Source of the DNA: Lunularia cruciata
Lineage: Eukaryota > Streptophyta > Marchantiopsida > Lunulariales > Lunulariaceae
DNA: 64,000 nucleotides
Assembly (NCBI GenBank): GCA_948567375.1
Contig: OX419756.1
Coordinates: 28,870,552-28,934,551, forward strand
Direction: 5' to 3'
Shown here: positions 36,982 to 49,399 of the stretch, one piece after another
Numbering within the stretch: position 1 is the stretch's first letter
Layout of the letters: the number at the start of each line of letters is the position of its first letter
Made by a program: the position numbers and the translations under genes
The notes under the pieces: model-generated
What the model was told of the DNA's origin: nothing
What the model saw: only the letters and a program-made list of their open reading frames with translations
The model's database searches: none

Positions 36982-37455
36982 TCATCTCTGATAAAATGAA
37001 TTAACGCAGACTAAACTAGACCGGTTATCCGGTCTAGTTTCGTAGGTAATTCCCAGTCAAGTGCCTTAGAGAGGATATTACATTTTACTTTCATTCAATG
37101 ACAAGCATTGGACCTGAAGCACTTGCATTTCCTCTGGACAAGCGAAGCTGTCCATCGAAGCTACAAAATGCGAACATAACTAAACTGGGTGTGAGAAATT
37201 CCCGAATCGAGTTAAAGGTTAAAAGACTTTCTAAAATCTGGCATCACATGTGTTCACATCACAGGAGACAATGCATTTTTGCACAATAATTGTCACAGCT
37301 TTGAGGGAGTCTCAAGTGGTGATGAAAACCATGCTGAAGTGTTCTTAGACCAATAAACGATGTTGTCCCTAGCAATTTTTAAACGTTAATCACCCATCCG
37401 GAGTTTAACTCCGAGATTCAGTCTAGTTTAATCTGTTTAATTCATTTTATCAGAG
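36982..37455. mobile_element. MITE-like element with ~40-bp inverted ends
   Basis: The left end (catctctgataaaatgaatt...gactaaactagac) recurs as reverse complement at about 37,407-37,455. Next to the left arm, 37,013-37,040 forms a perfect 12-bp hairpin (AAACTAGACCGG, loop TTAT). No open frame is present. Target duplications are not obvious, so a plain inverted repeat is also possible. Confidence 0.55.
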
Positions 37456-39049
37456 ATGATGAAAGGGTATTTTATAACCAACCTTCAAGTACGATTCGCC
37501 CCTCTGAGCTTGCACCGATACTATTTAGATATCGTAGATGGGATTTTAAGTTGTTAGAAAATTCGCGTTTGGAAACAAGGACATCTGCGTGTGAAATACA
37601 ATGAATCATATTTATATTACAGCGTTATTTATATTTATATTTCTATGTAAGCGTTACATAATTATTTTTATTTAAATTGGTATTTTAACTATATGCATTA
37701 TTTATCGTAACGGTAGAGATATTGACTTGTCGAAACTTATTGATACTGTGAATTAACTCATTATCATTCACGCATAGATTAGAGTTTATTTAGAGTTTTT
37801 ATGTTCCCTTTATCTGGTGGTGTTTGACCTCAAATCTGGTCTCACTCTACAAGATGATGCTTCAAATTTCGTTACGATTCTTTGTAAAAGGGCCTTCGTC
37901 CTTCGTCTATAATTTCCGTCAAATTATTCACTTGTGCAGGTTCCATGTAGCAATGTACATCGTTGTGGTTCTGAACTGTATCATTTTGCTGGATAGAAAG
38001 TCTCCTGCAGCAAGAATAGGAAAGAAAAGAGGTGACGACTACTATTTCATTTTTTTGTATGTTAGAAACATCCACTTGCTTATCTTTAACAGTAATAAAT
38101 GTAAAAAGAAAAGATATTACGGTTTTAATTTGGCAGTTAGTGAATTCCATTGTGATACCGGGATTCTTTTTATGGGTGCTATGGTAAACTTATGAGGTGA
38201 GTTGGAAGTGATTTTTGAACTTTCTCATTCATATGTTATGGACTTGTTCATTTTCTGTAAAATTGATCAACTTTTAGCGTAATTACCTCACTCTTATAGC
38301 AAATTTATAAAATTCTTGGATTGAAATCCCTTATTATCTGTCCATGAAAGCACCCTCGTTGTTATGCACAGATTGACGGATGTCTGAGCAGTTCTACTCC
38401 AGTATAGCGTCGACAGATGTGTGAGAAAAGAAGGCAAAAGAAAAAGAGAAGAGAACCACATATCTTACCACAAAGGAATTATTATTATTTTTATTTAGTT
38501 GAGAGAGTCGTGACAACTTTGTGTGGTGAATTCCTCAAAGATTCGACTCCGCAAATATCGTCTTCAACGCAAAACGTAGACTTTTCTCCGAATCTTTCTT
38601 GGTTAAAGAGGTATCCGATAAAGAGATAACAATGTAATGTGCTTCTTGGCACCGGGAATGTTAGACAAGCTCCTACGTTGTCATCAAGAATTTGAGGTTT
38701 ATGCTTACATTCAGTAACATGCTTACAGTCGGTTTTAAGGCAAACAGTTCAATGGGGAAGTACTGGCATTTCGGAGTAAAAGCAACGCCCGTCGTAGTTG
38801 CTGATTATGCATTGATGCGATTGTTCATGGAGCTTTGATAGTGCAGTTTTAGTTATATTCCGCCCATGTTCAAAGGTCCATTTCACTCATTTTCCCACTG
38901 GTATGCAATTCTTTGGTGTGAGTTGGTGCTCCATGCGCATGCTCCATTCTTTAGTTCGAGAGTGATGTCTGGATCCCGGACGACAAATCTCCCAAATTGA
39001 GGGTATAAAACTTCCTCGCTTGATCTTCAACTCAGCGATGAGTGGAGGA

Positions 39050-39147
39050 CGAGGCGATCGTGTAGAGGAGGATGGGAAGGCCAATCAAGCCGTGTATGGA
39101 TGAGATATAAGAGGTAAAATACTATTGGGGCTACGCCCCAATAGTAT
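39050..39147 (+). repeat. Dispersed repeat copy 2 with perfect 13-bp hairpin
   Basis: 39,119-39,131 (ATACTATTGGGGC) and 39,135-39,147 are perfect reverse complements with loop TAC. The surrounding 95 bp matches 29,115-29,215 in the opposite orientation; in that copy the palindrome is degraded. It may be the end of a small transposon family. Confidence 0.65.
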
Positions 39148-42100
39148 CGGCAATGAGTGGAAGTTAGATTTGGCACAATGGAAATCCGAGTCTAGGAGTA
39201 ATAACCCCGATAGGAGATAAAGATTAGAAATACAGTCACTACAGGATATATCTGTATACAACAGAAGACCCAAGCCAAAAATCCCAAACCAAGAAAACCT
39301 ATAATAACTAACTAACCAAATCTTGTTTCTAATGACTCCTTTGCAAACATGGTTTAAAAAGTCGCTAGCATCGAGTTCAACCACTTGAGGTGATGAAGAC
39401 TGCGACTATAGACATAATAGGGGATTTCATTTATATATTTCATGAAATGGAGGAAGGAGGGGTCAATTCGGAACATTATTTTATGGGTCGTCTTGAATTT
39501 TTAACAGTAAAGAGCGAGCAAGTTGAACGGTCCCTTACAATCATTTGATCAAAAAATTCAGGAAAATTGGAGTAGAGTAATGAACAAAGAAACGAAGATT
39601 TATAGTTATAGGTTCTTCACCAATGTTAATTTTCCAGCTCACCTTCACCTACAAAATTTTGACGAAGAATATTTTATGGTGGATCGTCGCGACTATCGAA
39701 CCACCCCCATCTAAACGCCGTGATTGTTTTGTCATTTACGAGCATCTCCAGCAATTCTCCGCACCTATGAAATCGAAGCCACCTAGGTGTCTTCTAGAAA
39801 ACGGTTTATCAAGGACAATAATAGAGAAATTAAGAACTCGCAAAATGTGATAACCTCCAAAAGGCAGATAACATCATTCGCAAGAGCAAGCAGGGACTCA
39901 AATCTGAGACGTCTTTCGTCCACTTTCTTGATGGCTACAAGAAGACTGGCGTGTTGGGTATCGAGCAACGTCCTGCTCAAGCTGGGCAGGTAATGGAGAG
40001 CACCAATGGGCCCTCCGACGTGTTAACTTGTGTGAATGTTGCAAGGGAAGAAGTGTTATGAGAGAGATGGAACTAAGGTCACGTTCTCGGACTGTCGTCA
40101 CTCTGAGCCTGTGCAATTTAAGGTGGTGGATTCTTTCAAACGACCGCCTCGTGCTTGCTGGCTCAGAGGATCACAGCAGATAAGATCGAAGGTTAGAGGA
40201 GAGGAGCATCTGTGGATAGAGTCGTGTGTGAATCCTCACGTACACGATAGTGACTGGGACACTCAGACGAAGCGAGCGGACCAGTATATGATCAAGATTC
40301 TAGGCGTTTCTGATTCTTTTCATAAGAGAGAAGGAACTCAGAAAACGAGCGAATTGTATATACCCGAAAAGAAGAAAGGAGGAAACGGATTCTCGGCGAA
40401 TGAGCATTCTGAGAACTAAGTTTCGAAATGAGGACCGGTGGATAGGTAGCAGAAGGACGAGTTCGTGATAAAGTATGGCCTACTGGTGGACCGATTCCCA
40501 TCGTCTTTCTGCACACGGCGGTCAATACTATTCCTCGCAATATATTTTCTTATGAAGGAAGGAAAAGCGTCATTAAACGCGTGTGTCCAGCAAATTTATA
40601 CTTTGTTTATTGTGCACGGTCAGACAGGCTGGATGGTAGAAGGAGTTTTGTAAATATATAACGATAAGGGTTATAAATATATAAAATGTTGTGTAGTTTT
40701 TATAAAATTTAAAAAATATAAATATATTTTAATTATTTGATAAATAATATTTATAATGTATTAAATATAATTTATAATTTTATAATTTAAAAAATTAAAT
40801 AAAATTATATTTTCTCTAATATAATAAATTTATCTCTCATCCCGTCGATTTTATTTAAGAAATTTATGTGAAAGAAGAGAAAATTTTCAACACTTAGCGC
40901 TTCCGCAGTAAGTGTCGAAACGAGACGCTGTATGTTACATAAGAGAACCACGATCCGCCTCATGCAGAGCGTGCAGGAGACAAGTTGAGCGAAAGGTAAT
41001 CTATGATCTATTAATGCTCCGCAGTACAAGCCGCACTAGCACTTATGGGACTGAACTTGAAAGCTGTGTAGAGTAGAGTTTCGGAAAGTCCGAGTGAAAG
41101 TGTACCAAGATCTTACCTTTACCGTGGAGATGAAGCAGAAAAGGCTGATCATTGGTGCGCCTACTGTGCTCCTTTGCTTTGAGCAAGTACGGCATGTGAG
41201 AAGTAGAGTATAATAGACAGCCTTTTGAGGGACGTGACAATTTTAGTATATTCTATTTACAGGACTTCCCTAAGCTGCCATCGTTGAAATTTCTGCCACA
41301 ACCGCGTGGTCGCAGCTTCTGCGGGAGTGCACGCGGCTCCATGCAGGAACGTTTAGGTATAGCCTGCAGTTTAGAGATTGTCGGTATTGTTCAAGACAAG
41401 CCCAGGTACGTTCATGAGTGTAACCTGATTCGTAGATCTTCCATCTCAACGTGAATCTCTCGGACATCCTGTCATGAAGTGACTCATTGATTCTTAACCA
41501 TATCAAAAAGAATGAAGTTCTTTTGAGTTTTTCGATACTCATAAGAAAACAGAAGCTGCTCAGTTGATGCAAGCGTGTCAGATGGAACGCGTTAGTGCGA
41601 AGATTTGGATATTTCGAACTTTTTGATCTTTCCAGACAAGCGTGAAGCTGAAAAGTTTTCCTGTTTGAGGACCTCGTCTCCATCTTTGGTCAATGGGTGA
41701 TAAATTTATGGCGTCAAACCCCTCCTACACAAATATGGCTACAATGCAAGCATACATGCAGATCTTCCAGGAAAGTTCTCCACACCTACCAATAATCGAT
41801 AGACTTGGTACCTAACATGAGAGGAGAGGGACGAGAGAGAGAAAAGATACAAGGAATAGAAAGTTCTTCTAGAGTTTAGAGAGCTCACTTGCATACATCA
41901 AATGAGTAAATAGTTAGTTCTGATTGAGTTTCAATTTTGATTCCATCAAGACCTAGATTGAAGGCTATGGAGAATGGAATAGAAAGTTCTGAGTAGTTTT
42001 AGGTTTTTAGGGTTTAGAGTGATTATTTCATATTGAGAATGATTGGCAGTGAATTTTCACTTCTAATCTCATGGTATTCATGCTTGACTTTCATGGGAAT

Positions 42101-42310
42101 TTAGTTTGAAATTTTTGAGATAGAAATTGAAAATTATGAGAGTTTATAGTTTTTAGAGTTTGGATGGATTGTGTTTATCTCATGTGAGTTGGGATGTGAG
42201 AGGTTGTGGTTTTGCAAGTATAGGAAGATATGGAGAGGAGCATCATGTGATCTAATTGTTATTCTTGTGCTAGCCATGACTACACTTCCCCATGTGGGGC
42301 TGCCCAGAAC

Positions 42311-42991
42311 TATAACACCCATTTGTGCATGTGTGTGGTATTGTGATATCTAGCTTGGTATTACAAGTACTTGAGAGATATTGTTTATATAGAGATAAAA
42401 CATGGTTCTACATTAGTCATGATTAGCTAAAGTTAGTCATAGCTAAGATAGAGGAGACCTTACTTTAGAGGAAGTGGAAAAGATGAGCACCACTATTTTG
42501 GATTCTAGTGTTGACTTGGTATTATTCCTAGATGTTTGGCTTTGAGGAAAGAGTTGAGAACTCTTGGGCCCGTAAGCCTTTTTGTTTTGGATTCTTCTAT
42601 AGTCCAAGGATAGCCCATGTGAAAGAATCCTTGACTTAGTGGTTGGGTCAAGATAAGATCACATGCTAGTGGAATATGCCCATATGAATAGATATTCCTT
42701 TTTACTTTTTGACTTTACTTGACTTTTAGTCTAGTAACTTGATTTACTACGGTAATTAGTAACTTTGGTGTGTAACTATATCACAAGTATATGGTGAGGA
42801 GGTACTCATCATCCTTTCATTTGCAACTATCTTTCTCTCATTGAGTTCTCTAGTGAGCAATGTCTTGAGTCTTGGAGTGTTAGCCTTGGAGGAATATGAT
42901 GGAGTTGGGATTCCTTGCCTTTTTAGTCCAGGGTGCGCTACAATAATAGCCATCAGAGGTTCATCTTGAGTGAGAGACAAGATGACTCACA
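42311..42991 (+). repeat. Family A 5' LTR
   Basis: 681 bp, from TATAACACCC to ACTCACA. The first 500 bp match the 3' LTR at 49,400-49,910; the rest matches 1-192 (+) and the minus-strand LTR at 2,785-3,477. The TATA region present in the 3' LTR (tatataaac, about 49,879) is damaged here (tatatgg), so this copy is probably silent. Confidence 0.88.
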
Positions 42992-42995
42992 GTTT

Positions 42996-43010
42996 TGGTT
43001 CCGTTGCCAA
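42996..43010 (+). other. Primer-binding site, Athila-like
   Basis: TGGTTCCGTTGCC a few bases after the LTR end, preceded by TTT. It resembles the TGGCGCCGTTGCC site of Athila-type elements with two changes. It defines the LTR end as ...CACA at 42,991. Confidence 0.65.
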
Positions 43011-43850
43011 GACCTCTCTAGAAGGCAAGATAATGTTTCGTGTTCAATTCTACATTAGGCAGAAGGAGGCTATGAGAGCTCACTTGGAGAGAACATTAGG
43101 AGAGGAGAGTGCTGAACTTATGTTAGAGAACCAAGATCCATTTGTATACCCTGTAGTCCATTATGATGTCTTTTAAGTGAAATTGAATATCTTGTACACA
43201 TGAGAGGATTTGGAGAGATTGTGTGAGGTGGATTGCAAATTTTGGGGATTAAGGTGATTTTGGGCAAAATCTCAAGTTTGATATCTGGACTTGAAATTTC
43301 TACAACTGATAGCTTGGGTTATCCTTCAATTATCATACTTGAAATTGTTGTGAAAGCAACTATGTGCACTGCGCTAGAACTTTTGAAAGTTGATAGGGTA
43401 AATTGCTCCCGCAACTGCATGCTCTATGGAAAATTGTACAAAGTCTGCCATTTCTTCCATTTTCAGTGGAATTTTGTGAAACTTTCCAAGAAAATTCAGT
43501 GCATTGTATCCTACGTGCTGCCACAAAAATTAGAGAGAGATCAGTCTTGCGGAGGGAGTTATGAGTTTTTGAAGTGAGGGGGGTGGTTTTCAGACCAAAT
43601 CTGAAATATGTGTGCTGAATAGAAAGATGTCTAGGCCAAATGGCTGTATGAAAAGATCTGAAATTTTGCAGGGAGGGACTCCCTAAAGTTTTGATCAAGT
43701 GCACAAAATTTCAAAGGAATTTCACATACTAGTTGAGAGATTTGAGTGAAATTGTGAGGAAGGGTCAATTCTACAGAGTTGAGATCTCATGCATGAGGAG
43801 TTTGAGAGCAACAAAAAGCATGTTTGAGTGTTTAGATTCATCTTGGGAAC

Positions 43851-44324
43851 ATGGAGTGTCATCAAGAGTGGAAATTGAGACTATGCAAGGTTCCCAAAGG
43901 GTTTGAGGTAATTTTAGGGGTGGATTTGAGGAAAAGAGAGTTTACAATAGAATTTGAAGAGAGTGTTGAGAGGATCCAAAAACCTACGCCACTTGGAGGA
44001 AAGAGTGAGTCTAAGTGCTTTCTATGTAGAGAGAGAGGACATAAGGCAAGTTCATGTCCATTGACCTTTGAGAGCAAGAGATTGAGGGAAAGGAGAGGCT
44101 TACTTGACTTGGGTTTGCATGTTGGACCTTCTTCACCAAGATTGGGAGGAAGAAGATCTAAGACTAAGGAGTTGTGTGAGGTTTGTGGAGTGGAAGGACT
44201 TCCAAAAGGACATGAGTGTAGTGGAGTAAAAGAACTTTTGGACACTTTGGTGAAGGATCTTGGAGAGAGGCTTAGTATAGCTACAGAAATACTACCACCT
44301 TCATCAGCTAGTTCTCAAGATTAG
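43851..44324 (+). pseudogene. Leader ORF with its own CCHC zinc knuckle
   Basis: 157-aa frame upstream of gag. CFLCRERGHKASSC is a complete C-X2-C-X4-H-X4-C knuckle, followed by a basic KRLRERR segment and a second Cys/His cluster (CEVCGVEGLPKGHEC). The equivalent region is recognisable in the minus-strand copy (about 1,426-1,780). It may be a nucleic-acid-binding accessory protein, a duplicated gag C-terminus, or a captured host fragment. Upstream, a related frame (ending near 43,905) looks like its shifted N-terminus. Confidence 0.5.
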
Positions 44325-44556
44325 TGATGGAGATAATCTTTCAACTTATGGATAAACTATCCTTGAGGGTTTGATTAATATGCACTCTAGGATTTGATGT
44401 TGCTATAGAAATCTTGGAGCAACCTGAGTCTTTTGTGTTCCCTAGGGTGGATTACTCTCAAATGGTGTTAGTCATGTACATACTCTATTAGTTATAGAGT
44501 GAGAGAAAAGAAAAGAGAAAAAAAATTGAGAGAAAGAAAGATATTGAGAGGTTAAG

Positions 44557-45657
44557 ATGGGGAAACTTCCGATTTTCTTTGGCAAGGATGGAGAAGATGT
44601 GGAGGCCTTTGTGAGAGACTTCAAGAGAGCTTGCATAGGAAACAATGAGACGAGGAAGAATGAGTGGGCCTCATTATTACCAGATTTCTTTGAGGATGCA
44701 GTACTTACATGATATGAGTCAAAATACCAAAAGAGAGAGAGGAGAGATGGGGAAGAGGAGTCTTGGGAGACTTTGACTTCAACACTCATTGAGAACTTTC
44801 TTCCTTATGAGAGTTATGAGAGATTGATGATTGAGGTTACCTTTCTCAAGCAAGGAGATGGAGAGAAAGTGGGAGTCTATGCGGAAAGAGTGGAGAAGTT
44901 AGAGTCCAGATTTTGCACTATGTTGAGGAAGGGTGGGGATGATGTGGAGACTACTATGATTGGCATAGGGGCCATGCTCACCAAGAACTTTGTGGGAGGG
45001 TTGAGACCACAAATTAGAAGCAAGGTGAGATATGAGAAACCTTCTTCCAAGGTTAAAGCTATCAAAATTGCAATTCATATGGAGGAGAGTTTGGAAGGGG
45101 ATGAGAGTGATTTGGTGGTGAAGGAGGTTGTGCATCCTCCTCAAGGCTACAAGTATGGTGGAACTTCTGATACTTTGGTGGAAAGGGTTGCACTACAAGT
45201 AGTAGTTGCTCCAATTCTTGCACCTCCACCAAGGGATCCACTTCAAACCATCATAGAACAATATGCGGATCTCAAGATCAATGTGGTGCAACTATGGGAG
45301 AAGAGGGAGGTGGATCAGAATGTGGGGAAAGGGCCTAGGAGTTATGGAAATTATCCATATAGAGGAGGCCAACCAACTAACAATTTCAATGAGAGAAATT
45401 GTTTTGGTTGTGGAGGAAGAGGTCACATCCAAAGGAATTGCCCAAATTCCACTTACCATGGAAGAAGGGGTTATGAGAGAGCCAATAGAGGGAAAGAGGG
45501 AGGTAGTGAAACCCAAGTGGCTCCTAATCCAGACAAAGGTAAAGGGATAGCATCCATAGATGTGTTGAGGTCAAGTATGAGAAGGGAGAGTGCTCAAACT
45601 CCAAGAGTCTTAATTTGGAGCTTTTGGCACAAGAGAAGAAGAGAGCTCATTTTGTAG
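44557..45657 (+). pseudogene. Family A gag
   Basis: Capsid/nucleocapsid gene starting at ATG 44,557. An in-frame TGA at 44,710 (codon 52) replaces the Trp of LTWYES seen in the copy at 464-1,228. After it the frame is open from 44,713 to the TAG at 45,655-45,657. A complete zinc knuckle (CFGCGGRGHIQRNC) is at 45,400-45,441. The 3' end overlaps the protease frame by about 40 bases, as is common where gag-pol is made by frameshifting. Confidence 0.92.
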
Positions 45658-46979
45658 AGGATGTTCACTCTTCTCAAGGATTTAATCCAAGCAAGGATAC
45701 TCCTATGTCTACTAGGAGCACTTGCACCTCAACACCATTGACAAAAAAGACTCCAAGGAAGAAGTTGGGGATGGAGGATTTCTTGATTTCAAAGCAACAA
45801 TGGAACTACAATGTGTTGGAGGATGTTGGTAATCACAAGGCTAACATCACAATGGGCCAATTGATTACTTTGAACCCTACATTGAGAAAGGAGCTTAGAG
45901 GTGGTTTGAGTTCTACAAGGAGCAAGAGGAAGAAGAAGGAAAAAGCTCCATTATCAGTGGGGGTGGTGGAGGCCAAGCCAGCACCATGGGAGGCTTGTGA
46001 ATATGCCTCCAAAATTGATGTGAGAGTGAATGGTCATAACATCAAGGATGCACTTGTTGATGGAGGATCAGCAATGAATGCCATGTCAGAAAGGTTGATG
46101 AAGAAGTTGGGTATGATACCTTCAAGATCTTCAACATTTGTGGTAAGCATGGCAAACAAACAACAAGTTTGACCAATAGAGGTGATGGATAAAGTGGTAG
46201 TTTCAGTTATGGGAGTTCAAAATCTCATGACTTTCCAAGTCTTGAAGGATTCAAGCTATGACTTACTTCTTGGGAGGCCATGGTTGAGAGCAGCATGCAC
46301 AACTGATCGATGGCACAAAGGGTACTTGAGGATTGGGCCATCAAACCATAGAGTCACAGTTCCTATAACTAACACCACCAACACTTCACATTCAGATACA
46401 CCATCTTTTGATTATTGGGAATCAGATTTTGAAGAAGGAGCTTTAGGTGTGGACACAAGCATGGAAGAAGAGACTTCCATGGAGGAGGATGAACCTGAAT
46501 CTGATTCAGATGTGTATCCTTTGTGTGCTATAGATTTTGCACCTAAGCCAGAGGTTTTGAAGGACCCAGATAAATCACCATTGACACTTGAGGAGGTAGA
46601 GAGAAGGTTAGCTACCCTCAAGTATGCCCCAAATGTTAACAAGGAGGAGAAGGTGAGATTTGAGGAGATTTTTTGCAAGTTCATCCATGTTTTTGCTTTC
46701 AGTTACAAGGATTTGAAGGAAGTCACCTTGGAGGAGCACAAGATAGAGGTGGAGTCACATGCAAGACCAATCTGCCAAAAGCAATGTCACATTAGCCCAC
46801 CAATATCTTTGGTTGTGAAGGAGGAGATTGATAAGCTCAAAGAAGCCATATTTAACTTTGAGGTGGAGAATTCAGAATGGGTGTCTCCAATTGTCATCAA
46901 TGGTAAGCTTCAAGTATGTGTGGATTACAAGAAGCTCAATGCTGTTACTAAGAAAGACTACTCCATTGCCGTTCATTGA
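45615..46979 (+). pseudogene. Family A protease and RT N-terminus
   Basis: One frame, interrupted by a TGA at 46,170-46,172. The retropepsin motif reads ALVDGGSAMNAMS, and LLLGRPWL follows as the usual C-terminal hallmark. An acidic linker leads into the RT N-terminal part (EWVSPIV, VCVDYKKLN). The frame shifts near 46,960 into the RT core frame. The product would process the polyprotein; it is inactivated here by the stop. Confidence 0.85.
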
Positions 46980-48069
46980 TGAGATCTTGGAGGAGGTTGC
47001 AGGTCATGAGAGGTACAGTTTTAGAGATGGTTATAGTGGATATAACCAAATCAAGATTGCACTAGAGCATCAACAACTCACCACATTCACCACACCTTGG
47101 AGAACTTACACTTTCAAGGTCATGCTTGTTGGGCTTTGCAATGCTCCAGCCACATTCCAATGGTTCATGAACAAGGTATTTGAACCTTTCATTGGGAAAT
47201 ATTTGAGAGACTTCATTGATGACTTTTGTGTCTATGGGAGCAAAGAGGAGCACTTTGAGCACCTAATCAAGGTCTTGCAATGCTTGGATGAGGCAAATAC
47301 ATCACTCAACCCAAAGAAGTGCATTTTTGGATGTGAAGAAGGTCTAGTTTTGGGGCATATCATCTCTAAGGATGGAATAGCAGTTGATCCTGAGAAGGTG
47401 AGGAAAATCTCAGACCTTCCATTCTCTTCAAGCTTGACCAAGTTACGCCAATTCTTGGGGATGGTTGGATCCTATAGGAGATTCATTTTCTCATTTTCCA
47501 ACAAGGCTTATGCATTGATCATCTACATAAAGAAGGGTGTAGATTACATGGTGATTTTGGAAGACAAGGAGGCTCTCAAAGCTTTTGAGGAGCTCAAGCA
47601 ATCCCTTGTTGTAGCTCCAATTCTTGCTATACCTAATTGGAGTAAGCCTTTCATCCTCTACACTGATGCTTCTAATGTAGCTATAGGATGCACTCTTAGT
47701 CAATTAGACCAAGATGGGCATGATCATCCAATAGCTTATGCTAGTAGGCAGATGGTTTCAGCAGAGAAGAACTACTTTGTCACGGAGAGAGAAGGGTTGG
47801 CAGTGATCTTTGGTCTCAAGAAGTTTAGACACTACTTGATTGAATGGAAAGCAACCATTGTCATGGATCACAAGGATTTGAAGTACATCTTCAACAAGCC
47901 TAATGTTGAAGGAAGACTAGCAAGATGGATGATACTCTTGTCTGAGTATGACTACACCATTGATGATAGGCCAGGAAAGAAACATGCAAATGCTGATTTG
48001 TTATCTAGAGCCTATGATCATGATGGAGATGAGCCAATGGATGATTCCTCCCAAATAAGGAGCTCATGA
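46828..48069 (+). pseudogene. Family A reverse transcriptase and RNase H
   Basis: From about 46,960 this frame carries the RT palm: PLPFIDEIL, GYSGYNQI, NAPATFQ, and the catalytic box as FIDD (Y/F-x-D-D). RNase H follows, with LYTDASNVAIG, a catalytic Glu in EREGLAV and the C-terminal HANADLLSR. It is open to 48,069 but joined out of frame to the protease upstream and to integrase downstream. Confidence 0.93.
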
Positions 48070-48189
48070 CAATCTCAGTCACTCAAGAGGTTCCAATGGA
48101 GTACAAGGAGATTGTGGAGTTTGTGACAAGAGGTAACTATCCAGAAGGGATGCAACTAGGGAGAGGAAGGCCCTTGCAGCAAGATCTAG

Positions 48190-49380
48190 ACCTTACACAA
48201 TGATGGAGGATATTCTTTTTCACCAAGGAGCAGATGGTCTACTTCAAAGAGCAGTGGGTAAGGAAGAGTCTATCCTACTCATAAAGGAGTTTCATGCAGG
48301 TTTAGTGTGTGGAGAACACTTTGCAGGAAAGGTGACTACTTTCAAGATTCTAGATGGAGGTCACCATTGAGAGGGATTTTCAAGGATTGTCTTGATTATT
48401 GCAAAACTTGTCATGTTTGTCAAGCTTTTGCTAGAAAGTCTACATCCACTCCACCACTTAGATCAATTCCATTGCTAGGACCTTTTGAGAAGTGAGGAAT
48501 TGATTTTGTAGGTCCTCTCAATAGAACTCCAAGGAACAATTGGCACATTGTGGTAGTTATTGATTATCTTACCAAGTGGGTTGAGGCTAGACCATTGAGG
48601 GACAAGAATGAAGATGAAGTTGGTAGATTTCTTTATGAACGCATTATCACTAGGTTTGGATGCACTTTGGAGTTGGTTTCTGATAGAGGAGGAGAGTTTA
48701 TAGGAAGCATTATTATAGCCATGCTACGACATTTCTGTATCACACATAGAGTAACTACATCATATAAGCCAAATTCCAATCGCTTGGCAGAGAGAACCAA
48801 TCAGACCTTGTGCATGATGTTGGCCAAAGATGCAGAAATGGAGGGAGCTAAACATCATTGAGACAAGAGGATTCATGCAGTTTTGTGGGAGTATAGGACA
48901 ACCATGAAGAATTCTACCGGGTATTCTCCATTTCAATTGGTATATGGTATTGAGTCTACCTTACCTATTCACTTTGATCTTCCTACATTCCAAAGCATTC
49001 ATAGGACATTGAAGAAAGCACAAGGAGGTGATGCAAAGAAGTCAAGGAAGGATCAACTCATGGAGTTGGAAGAAGCAAGAGCATTTGCTATGGTTTGAGT
49101 GAGCAAGCCCAAAGGAAACAAAAGGAGAGCTATGACAAGAGACAAGGCAAGAAGAAGGTGGATCCTTTCAAAGAAGGTTGTTTGATTCTATTCGATTCAA
49201 GAGAGTGCAAAAGAGGTTTTTACCTAAGTACTTTGGACCTTTCATAGTGGAGAAGATGTGGGGCAATTACACCTATGATCTCAAGGAGTTGGGAGGAAGA
49301 CACTTTGATAAGATTAACCATGATAAGTTGAAGATGTACTATAGAAGGTAGAGAGACCTTCGCTTTGAGGACAAAGTGAA
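48190..49380 (+). pseudogene. Family A integrase
   Basis: Zinc-binding part with a CKTCHVC pair (about 48,400), then the DDE core: Asp in IDFVGPL (48,500), Asp in SDRGGEF (48,680), Glu in LAERTNQ (about 48,790). In-frame TGA codons at 48,493 and 48,859, and another after 49,098, break it. No chromodomain is apparent after the core; the GPF region (about 49,235) marks the C-terminal domain. Confidence 0.9.
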
Positions 49381-49399
49381 AACTTAGTCCGGGAGTAAA

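Larger units (their letters stand above)
36171..42310. other. Intergenic region right of the sirtuin gene
   Basis: No convincing gene in 6.1 kb. It contains the sirtuin 3' UTR, a MITE-like inverted repeat (36,982-37,455), a perfect hairpin (39,119-39,147) and a very AT-rich stretch (about 40,650-40,830). Open frames at 40,036-40,419 (+, 127 aa) and 41,270-41,683 (-, 137 aa) have no motif I recognise and no clear gene structure. From about 41,820 to the LTR at 42,311, loose repeats of agagttt/tgagagt phrases appear. Confidence 0.5.
42992..44556 (+). other. Family A long leader
   Basis: 1.56 kb between LTR and gag. It contains an open frame that starts in the LTR and crosses the primer site (42,970-43,176; QFYIRQKE...LENQDPF conserved in the first copy), another at 43,233-43,577, and the knuckle ORF described separately. 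Both A copies keep these frames in similar form, although with differences. Confidence 0.6.

Noticed and set aside
40036-40419. 127-aa plus-strand ORF
   Set aside because: No recognisable motif and no convincing neighbouring exons; length is possible by chance.
41270-41683. 137-aa minus-strand ORF
   Set aside because: Mixed basic composition with no domain or splice context; chance frame most likely.
42001-42020. tttagggtttag as a telomere remnant or telo-box
   Set aside because: Only about one and a half units with no promoter context; expected by chance in AT-rich DNA.
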